A stretch of DNA of 10,380 bases, from the NCBI GenBank assembly GCA_937917025.1, contig CALFSF010000170.1, forward strand, positions 1 to 10,380, read 5' to 3'. Origin of the DNA: an uncultured Paraburkholderia sp. Its GTDB lineage: Bacteria; Pseudomonadota; Gammaproteobacteria; Burkholderiales; Burkholderiaceae. Below the pieces are notes generated by a model. It was not told the origin of the DNA, did no database searches, and was given only the letters and a program-made list of their open reading frames with translations. Each line of letters opens with the position of its first letter. Positions within the stretch are counted from its first letter, which is position 1. This document shows, piece by piece, positions 6,359 to 10,380 of the stretch. The translations under genes were made by a program, and so were the position numbers.

Positions 6359-7180
6359 ATGACCGCCCGCACGCCCCTGTCGACCGCTTTCGCTGAACTG
6401 CCTGCCGGCGCGGATCGTGGCGCGCTTCGCATCGAGTATCAATGGCTCAGCCCGGAGCGCGTCGATGCGCCGCTCGCCGTCTTTCTGCACGAAGGGCTCG
6501 GCTCGATCGCGATGTGGAAGGACTGGCCGCAAACGCTGTGCGACGCGCTGGGTTTCCGGGGTCTCGTGTATTCGCGCCCGGGTTATGGACGCTCGACGCC
6601 GCGCGGTCACGACGTCAAGTGGCCCGTCGATTTCATGCACCGGCAGGCGCACGACGTATTGCCCGCCTTCCTCGACGCTCTTCGGATCGACGCCGCCGAA
6701 CGCGCGCGCATGTGGCTCGTCGGCCATAGCGACGGCGGTTCGATCGCGCTGCTCTACGCAGCGGCGTTCCCGGACGCGCTGGGTGGCGCGATCGTCGTCG
6801 CGCCCCATGTGATCGTCGAGCAGAAGTCCGTCGACGCCATCGCGCAGGCCAGGATCGCCTTCGAGACGACCGATTTCAAGCCCAAGCTCGCGCGCTATCA
6901 CGACGACGTCGATTCCGCGTTCTACGGCTGGAACGACATCTGGCTCAACGCCGACTTCCGTCGCTGGGATATCACGGGCGTGCTGTCCTCGATCACGTGT
7001 CCGCTGCTCGCCGCCCAGGGCCACGACGACGAGTACGGCACGATGGCGCAGATCGATCTGATCAGGCAGCACGTGGCGCACGCACAGCTCGCAAAACTCG
7101 ACGGCTGCGGACATTCGCCGCATCGCGAGGCGCCTGAACTGCTGAACACAAAGATCGCCGCGTTTGTGAAAAGCCTGTAG
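6359..7180 (+). CDS. Alpha/beta hydrolase of the box cluster, substrate unknown
   Basis: A 273-residue soluble alpha/beta hydrolase, the last gene of the rightward arm, 78 bp after bclA and followed by a terminator-like hairpin. Seen: oxyanion-region HEGLGSIAMWKDWP (44-57), GYGRST (75-80), nucleophile elbow GHSDGG with S124, likely acid D223 or D224 in QGHDDEYG, and catalytic His H252 in GCGHSPH. The catalytic set is therefore complete. The HEGLGS oxyanion segment and the QGHDDEYG ending resemble hydrolases that accompany benzoyl-CoA and aromatic catabolic clusters. A thioesterase that rescues trapped CoA, or a lactone/enol-lactone hydrolase, are both reasonable; neither can be chosen from sequence. 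The ribosome site before ATG 6359 is poor (GGAT at 4-nt spacing), so expression may be weak or coupled. An ATG at 6345 is in another frame. Confidence 0.8.
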   Translation: MTARTPLSTAFAELPAGADRGALRIEYQWLSPERVDAPLAVFLHEGLGSIAMWKDWPQTLCDALGFRGLVYSRPGYGRSTPRGHDVKWPVDFMHRQAHDVLPAFLDALRIDAAERARMWLVGHSDGGSIALLYAAAFPDALGGAIVVAPHVIVEQKSVDAIAQARIAFETTDFKPKLARYHDDVDSAFYGWNDIWLNADFRRWDITGVLSSITCPLLAAQGHDDEYGTMAQIDLIRQHVAHAQLAKLDGCGHSPHREAPELLNTKIAAFVKSL

Positions 7181-7209
7181 CACCACGCTTGCGGTGAGCT
7201 TTTTCGGGA

Positions 7210-7243
7210 GGTGAGCGCCACGCCATTTCGCGCTCACCTTTGT
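7210..7243 (+). terminator. Terminator-like hairpin ending the box arm
   Basis: A perfect 9-bp inverted repeat GGTGAGCGC (7210-7218) / GCGCTCACC (7230-7238), with an 11-nt loop, is followed by TTTGT. It lies 30 bp after the hydrolase stop. A second copy of GGTGAGC at 7193-7199, followed by TTTTT (7200-7204), could pair with the same right arm or close a small stem with CACC (7181-7184). The T-run is short, so termination may be partial. Confidence 0.65.
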
Positions 7244-7548
7244 CATTCGGGCGTTCCGCCCTTCCCCTGCCTTTCTTCCCGTCGCATCATGCATGCAATG
7301 CCGCGTTCCTCGCGGTGGATATCAGGCGCTTATATCATCAGTCGTCGTATAACTCTGCCTGAAGGACCACCGGAAGCCATGTCACTGTAAAATATAGGGT
7401 TAACGCGGCTGGAAATGCCCAGAAGCAGGCGCATAATGTGATTAAGATGTACGATGACATATAACATCATGTTTTGAACAGGGCGTGGGTTCGACCGTGC
7501 TCAGCGACCTGTTCCGCCCGCCACGCGTCACCCAGCCGAAGGACAATC
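7244..7548. other. Non-coding stretch upstream of garL, AT-rich in its second half
   Basis: I see no convincing gene here. The stretch from about 7318 to 7480 is markedly more AT-rich than the flanking genes. Within it are a short dyad GATAT/ATATC (7318-7322, 7332-7336), a TATAAC (7460-7465) that could serve as a -10 box but lacks a good -35, and a cluster of ATGT/ACAT and GATG/CATC half-sites at 7447-7470. This is the likely promoter and regulator-binding region of garLR. A TGCATGCA (7290-7297) is present in the earlier part. Confidence 0.5.
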
Positions 7549-8334
7549 ATGATCGCTGCCTCGCCGTTTCAGCCCTTGCCCAACAGTTTTCGTCAGGCCG
7601 TATGCAACCGCGAGAAGCTCGTGGGATGCTGGTCGTCGCTGGCAAGCCCGATCGTCACGGAAATGCTCGGCGTGATCGGCTTCGACTGGCTTTTGCTCGA
7701 CGCGGAACACGCGCCAAACGACGTCATCACGCTCATTCCACAGTTGATGTCGCTGAAGGACAGCCGCAGCGCGCCCGTCGTCCGGCCGCCGGCGAACGAG
7801 AGCGTCGTGATCAAGCGGCTGCTCGACAGCGGCTTTTGCAACTTCCTGATTCCGTTCGTCGACAGCGCCGCCGATGCCGCGCGCGCCGTCGCCGCGACGC
7901 GCTATCCGCCGCACGGCATACGCGGCGTGTCGGTCGGCCACCGCGGGAACCGCTTCGGCACCGTCGCCAATTACCTCGACATCGCGAACGACAACATCTG
8001 CGTGATCGTGCAGATCGAAAGCCGCGCGGCCGTCGAAGCGATCGACGAGATCGTGGCCGTCGACGGCGTCGACGCGGTGTTCGTTGGCCCGTCGGATCTC
8101 GCCGCGGGCTACGGCCATCTCGGCGACGCGAACCATCCGGAAGTGCGGCAGGCCATCGAACGCGTCTTCGCGAGCGCGCATGCCGGCGGCAAGGCGAGCG
8201 GCATCCTGGCGCCGGTCCAGGCCGACGCCGAACGGTACATCGCGATGGGCTGCCAGGTGGTCGCCGTATGCGCCGATCTCGGCCTGCTGCGCAACGCCGC
8301 GCAGGCCGTGCACAAACACTTCATCGCCGCCTGA
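7549..8334 (+). CDS. garL: GarL, 5-keto-4-deoxy-D-glucarate aldolase (HpcH/HpaI family)
   Basis: Class II, metal-dependent cytosolic aldolase that cleaves 5-keto-4-deoxy-D-glucarate (and 2-keto-3-deoxyglucarate) to pyruvate and tartronate semialdehyde (EC 4.1.2.20). Seen: 261 residues. GCWSSLASPIVTEMLG, LLLDAEHAPND, GFCNFLIPFV, TRYPPHGIRGVSV, VQIES and FVGPSDLA follow E. coli GarL closely as I know it. The active-site residues fall at a constant offset of +4 from the E. coli numbering: base H54, R79, metal ligands E157 and D183. AAGGA (7539-7543) lies 5 bases before ATG 7549; the open frame runs further upstream but without a better site. It is followed 64 bp later by garR, whose product uses the tartronate semialdehyde, so the two form a minimal operon. 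Alternatives (HpcH, YfaU/RhmA) are less likely given this residue pattern and neighbour. Confidence 0.93.
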   Translation: MIAASPFQPLPNSFRQAVCNREKLVGCWSSLASPIVTEMLGVIGFDWLLLDAEHAPNDVITLIPQLMSLKDSRSAPVVRPPANESVVIKRLLDSGFCNFLIPFVDSAADAARAVAATRYPPHGIRGVSVGHRGNRFGTVANYLDIANDNICVIVQIESRAAVEAIDEIVAVDGVDAVFVGPSDLAAGYGHLGDANHPEVRQAIERVFASAHAGGKASGILAPVQADAERYIAMGCQVVAVCADLGLLRNAAQAVHKHFIAA

Positions 8335-8398
8335 ACCCGGCACGTCAGACACCCGACTCAACGACACCTCGAACCCGACTGACCGAACGGAGGATCAC

Positions 8399-9295
8399 AT
8401 GCAATCAGCAGGTTTTATCGGACTCGGCATCATGGGCAAGCCCATGGCTGCGAATCTTCTCAAGAACAACGTGCCGCTCGCGGCCTTCACGCGCAGCGGC
8501 GTGCCGGACGAACTGAAGCAGGCCGGCGCCATCGCGTGCGACAGCCCGGCGGCCGTCGCGGCGAAAGCCGACGTCATCTTCATCATGGTGCCGGACACGC
8601 CCGACGTCGAACGCGTGCTGTTCGGCGAGGATGGACTCGCGGGCGCGCTGCGCGCGGGCCAGACGGTCGTCGACATGAGCTCGATCTCGCCGATGGCCAC
8701 GCGCGAATTTGCCGCGCGGGTGCGCGAAAGCGGCGCGGAGTATCTGGATGCGCCGGTCTCGGGCGGTGAAGTGGGCGCGAAGGCCGGATCGCTGACGATC
8801 ATGGTCGGCGGCACGCAGGCCACGTTCGATGCCGTGAAGCCGCTCTTCGACATGATGGGCAAGAACGTCACGCTGATCGGCGACGTGGGTGCCGGGCAGG
8901 TGTGCAAGGTCGCCAACCAGGTGATCGTCGCGGCGACGATCGAGGCGGTCGGCGAAGCGCTGCTGCTCGCGTCGAAAGCCGGCGTCGATCCGGCACGTGT
9001 GCGCGAGGCGCTGATGGGCGGCTTCGCTTCCTCGCGGATTCTCGAGGTACACGGCGAACGGATGACGAAGCGCGCGTTCGATCCGGGCTTTCGCATCGAG
9101 CTGCATCAGAAGGACCTGAACCTCGCGCTCTCGACCGCGCAGGCGCTCGGCGTGTCGCTGCCCAACACGGCAACGTGTCAGGCGCTCTTCAACGCATGCG
9201 TCGCGCACGGCGGCAAGGCATGGGATCACTCGGCGATGGTTCGCGCACTCGAAGTGCTCGCGAATCACGAGATCGGCCAGCCTGCCAAAGCTTGA
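8399..9295 (+). CDS. garR: GarR, tartronate semialdehyde reductase (2-hydroxy-3-oxopropionate reductase)
   Basis: NAD(P)H-dependent beta-hydroxyacid dehydrogenase reducing tartronate semialdehyde to D-glycerate (EC 1.1.1.60), the step after GarL. Seen: 298 residues, standard for the family. It has an N-terminal Rossmann motif FIGLGIMGKPMA (6-17), substrate-binding DAPVSGGEVGAKAG (117-130), catalytic K170 in GAGQVCKVANQ, and HQKDLNLAL (236-244) in the C-terminal helical domain. The KxANQ arrangement, with Gln at the fourth position after Lys, is as in E. coli GarR rather than 3-hydroxyisobutyrate dehydrogenase (KxxNN). A strong GGAGG (8389-8393) sits 5 bases before ATG 8399. GlxR of glyoxylate metabolism catalyses the same reaction and is the main alternative name, but the garL neighbour favours garR. 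Glycerate kinase and the glucarate dehydratases are not in this window. Confidence 0.92.
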   Translation: MQSAGFIGLGIMGKPMAANLLKNNVPLAAFTRSGVPDELKQAGAIACDSPAAVAAKADVIFIMVPDTPDVERVLFGEDGLAGALRAGQTVVDMSSISPMATREFAARVRESGAEYLDAPVSGGEVGAKAGSLTIMVGGTQATFDAVKPLFDMMGKNVTLIGDVGAGQVCKVANQVIVAATIEAVGEALLLASKAGVDPARVREALMGGFASSRILEVHGERMTKRAFDPGFRIELHQKDLNLALSTAQALGVSLPNTATCQALFNACVAHGGKAWDHSAMVRALEVLANHEIGQPAKA

Positions 9296-9324
9296 CGTCA
9301 CCTACCTGATGGAAGCACGTGACG

Positions 9325-9354
9325 GGGAGCCGCAGGCAGTTGCATGAGGCTCCC
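9325..9354 (+). terminator. Possible weak terminator hairpin after garR
   Basis: GGGAGCC (9325-9331) and GGCTCCC (9348-9354) are perfect inverted repeats with a 16-nt loop. With one bulged G the stem extends outward (ACG/CGT). It begins 30 bp after the garR stop. No T-run follows (GTAAAT), so on its own it is a poor intrinsic terminator; it may protect the garLR mRNA 3' end. Confidence 0.4.
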
Positions 9355-9404
9355 GTAAATACTCACCGATGCGCCTGAATAACCATTTCCAGGCCGAAGA
9401 AACA

Positions 9405-9440
9405 AAGAAGGGGCGTGCGATCGACGCCACGCCCCTTCTT
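9405..9440. terminator. Bidirectional terminator between garR and the catalase gene
   Basis: A perfect 13-bp inverted repeat, AAGAAGGGGCGTG (9405-9417) with CACGCCCCTTCTT (9428-9440), and a 10-nt loop. The A-rich left flank and the TTCTT right end give U-containing tails in both directions. It lies between the converging garR and catalase genes, where a shared terminator is expected. Confidence 0.85.
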
Positions 9441-9458
9441 CAATGCGATGAATCTGCT

Positions 9459-9490
9459 TGAATCGTCCGAACCTTCCGGACGAAGATTCA
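9459..9490 (-). terminator. Bulged 11-bp hairpin just after the catalase stop codon
   Basis: TGAATC (9459-9464) pairs with GATTCA (9485-9490), and GTCCG (9465-9469) with CGGAC (9477-9481). A 3-nt bulge (9482-9484) separates the two helices, with a 7-nt loop. It begins about 10 nt past the catalase stop on that gene's strand. There is no U-run, so it is more likely a 3'-end stabiliser, or the first part of a two-hairpin ending with 9405-9440, than a sole terminator. Confidence 0.45.
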
Positions 9491-9500
9491 GCGCAGGGTT

Positions 9501-10380
9501 TTAGCGCCCCGCTTTTTCCTCGACCGCCTGGATCGCTTTCGCGACGCCCGCGCCGTAAGCCGGATCGGCCTTCGTGCAGTGCTCGATATGCAGCGCCTGA
9601 ATCGGCTTCGACACGCCCGCGATCGCGCGCGCGGTGTTATCGAATAGCGCCTGCTTCTGTTCCGCCGACATCAGACGGAACAGCGCGCCCGGCTGCGAAA
9701 AATAATCTTCATCGACGCGATGATTCCAGTGATCCGCCGCGCCTTCGAGCGAAAGCGGCGGCTCGCGGAAATCCGGCTGCTCGATCCACTCACCGCGCGA
9801 ATTCGGGTTGTACGAAGTCGCACCGCCCGCGTTGCCGTCGACACGCATCTGGCCGTCGCGGTGATAGCTGTGCACGGGGCACTTCGGCGCATTCACCGGA
9901 ATCTGGTTGTGATTCACGCCGAGCCGGTAGCGCTGCGCATCGCCATACGAAAAGAGCCGGCCCTGCAACATCTTGTCCGGCGAAAAGCTGATACCCGGCA
10001 CGACGTTGGCCGGATTGAACGCGGATTGCTCGACGTCGGCGAAATGGTTCTCCGCGTTGCGGTTCAGCTCCACATAGCCGACTTCGATCAGCGGATAGTC
10101 CTTCTTCGGCCAGACTTTCGTCAGATCGAACGGGTTGATCGGATACGTGGCCGCGTCCTTTTCCGGCATGACCTGCACGAACAGCGTCCAGCGCGGAAAC
10201 GCTTTTCTCTCGATGCTTTCGTACAGATCGCGCATCGAGCTTTCGCGATCCTTGCCGACGAGCGCTTCCGCTTCGGCGTCGGTCAGGTTCTCGATGCCCT
10301 GCTGCGTACGGAAATGGAACTTGACCCAGTGGCGCTCGTTTTGGGCGTTGATGAAGCTGAAGGTGTGGGAGCCGAAGCCG
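9501..10380 (-). CDS. katA: Monofunctional heme catalase, KatA type (partial, N-terminus off window)
   Basis: Disproportionates hydrogen peroxide to water and oxygen (EC 1.11.1.6). Seen: 292 C-terminal residues up to TAA (complement of 9501-9503); the open frame runs off the right edge, so the true start is outside the window and the internal Met codon at 10233-10235 is not the start. The proximal heme-ligand signature RLFSYGDAQ is present (Tyr codon 9945-9947), as are GFGSHTFSFINAQNERHWVKFHF at the left of the fragment and YPLIEVGYVELNRN in the barrel. The distal His lies in the missing part. The C-terminus ends soon after the helical domain without a flavodoxin-like extension, which marks a small-subunit (about 480-residue) catalase, not KatE. 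The symbol katA is by type. It converges on garR across a shared terminator. No OxyR site can be assessed because the promoter is outside. Confidence 0.93.
   Translation of the reverse strand, partial: GFGSHTFSFINAQNERHWVKFHFRTQQGIENLTDAEAEALVGKDRESSMRDLYESIERKAFPRWTLFVQVMPEKDAATYPINPFDLTKVWPKKDYPLIEVGYVELNRNAENHFADVEQSAFNPANVVPGISFSPDKMLQGRLFSYGDAQRYRLGVNHNQIPVNAPKCPVHSYHRDGQMRVDGNAGGATSYNPNSRGEWIEQPDFREPPLSLEGAADHWNHRVDEDYFSQPGALFRLMSAEQKQALFDNTARAIAGVSKPIQALHIEHCTKADPAYGAGVAKAIQAVEEKAGR

Noticed and set aside
7290..7297. TGCATGCA palindrome as an extra BoxR site
   Set aside because: A lone 8-bp palindrome with no visible promoter within reach and no copy of the flanking ATAGTGC or TTTAATGC blocks; chance is a sufficient explanation.
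7474..7548. N-terminal extension of GarL to an ATG at 7474
   Set aside because: The extra 25 residues (Arg, Ser and Cys rich) have no counterpart in GarL, and the ATG at 7549 has a ribosome site and aligns with the family N-terminus.
8084..8398. Upstream in-frame extension of GarR into the garL gene
   Set aside because: The extension is a shadow frame of garL; the Rossmann motif begins right after the ATG at 8399, which has a strong GGAGG.
9501..10235. The catalase fragment read as a complete 244-residue protein starting at the internal Met
   Set aside because: Catalase-specific sequence continues without a stop to the window edge at 10380, so the Met is internal and the gene is simply cut by the window.

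Overview
The window looks like chromosomal DNA of a high-GC betaproteobacterium, most likely Burkholderia or Paraburkholderia. The reasons are the very strong G/C third-position bias, the gene content, and the arrangement of an aerobic benzoyl-CoA ('box') pathway cluster with a shikimate-kinase-like regulator. The genus is inferred from gene content and style, not from a marker gene. Both ends of the window cut through genes: boxC on the left and a catalase gene on the right.

Positions 1-7243 hold a benzoate-degradation cluster arranged as two divergent arms. The leftward arm is boxR (1232-2167) followed by boxC (1-1091, incomplete); boxB and boxA would be expected further left but lie outside the window. 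The rightward arm is a DUF4863 cupin-like gene (2325-2804), boxD (2922-4520), bclA (4688-6280) and an alpha/beta hydrolase gene (6359-7180), closed by a hairpin at 7210-7238. Together they describe this route: BclA activates benzoate to benzoyl-CoA, BoxAB (not in view) forms the 2,3-epoxide, BoxC opens the ring hydrolytically with loss of formate, and BoxD oxidises the resulting CoA semialdehyde to 3,4-dehydroadipyl-CoA for beta-oxidation-like breakdown. BoxR is the expected benzoyl-CoA-responsive repressor. The regulatory DNA is readable: the boxR and boxC promoters share two blocks (ATAGTGC and TTTAATGC on the + strand) at nearly the same positions relative to the -10 box, and the boxR promoter overlaps a rightward promoter with a perfect TTGACA.

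Positions 7244-7548 are a more AT-rich non-coding stretch. It precedes a short rightward pair: garL (7549-8334, 5-keto-4-deoxy-D-glucarate aldolase) and garR (8399-9295, tartronate semialdehyde reductase). These two perform consecutive steps of glucarate/galactarate breakdown, ending at D-glycerate. They appear metabolically unrelated to the box genes.

Positions 9296-9500 carry several hairpins, including a perfect 13-bp bidirectional terminator at 9405-9440, between garR and a converging heme catalase gene (9501 to the right edge).

The pathways here are known ones. The parts that merit a second look are the shared operator-like architecture, the DUF4863 and alpha/beta hydrolase genes of unclear role inside the box arm, a 10-bp TGCA-containing tandem repeat just before boxD, and a mutually exclusive hairpin pair between boxD and bclA. 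I saw no tRNA or rRNA genes, IS elements, CRISPR arrays or phage genes.
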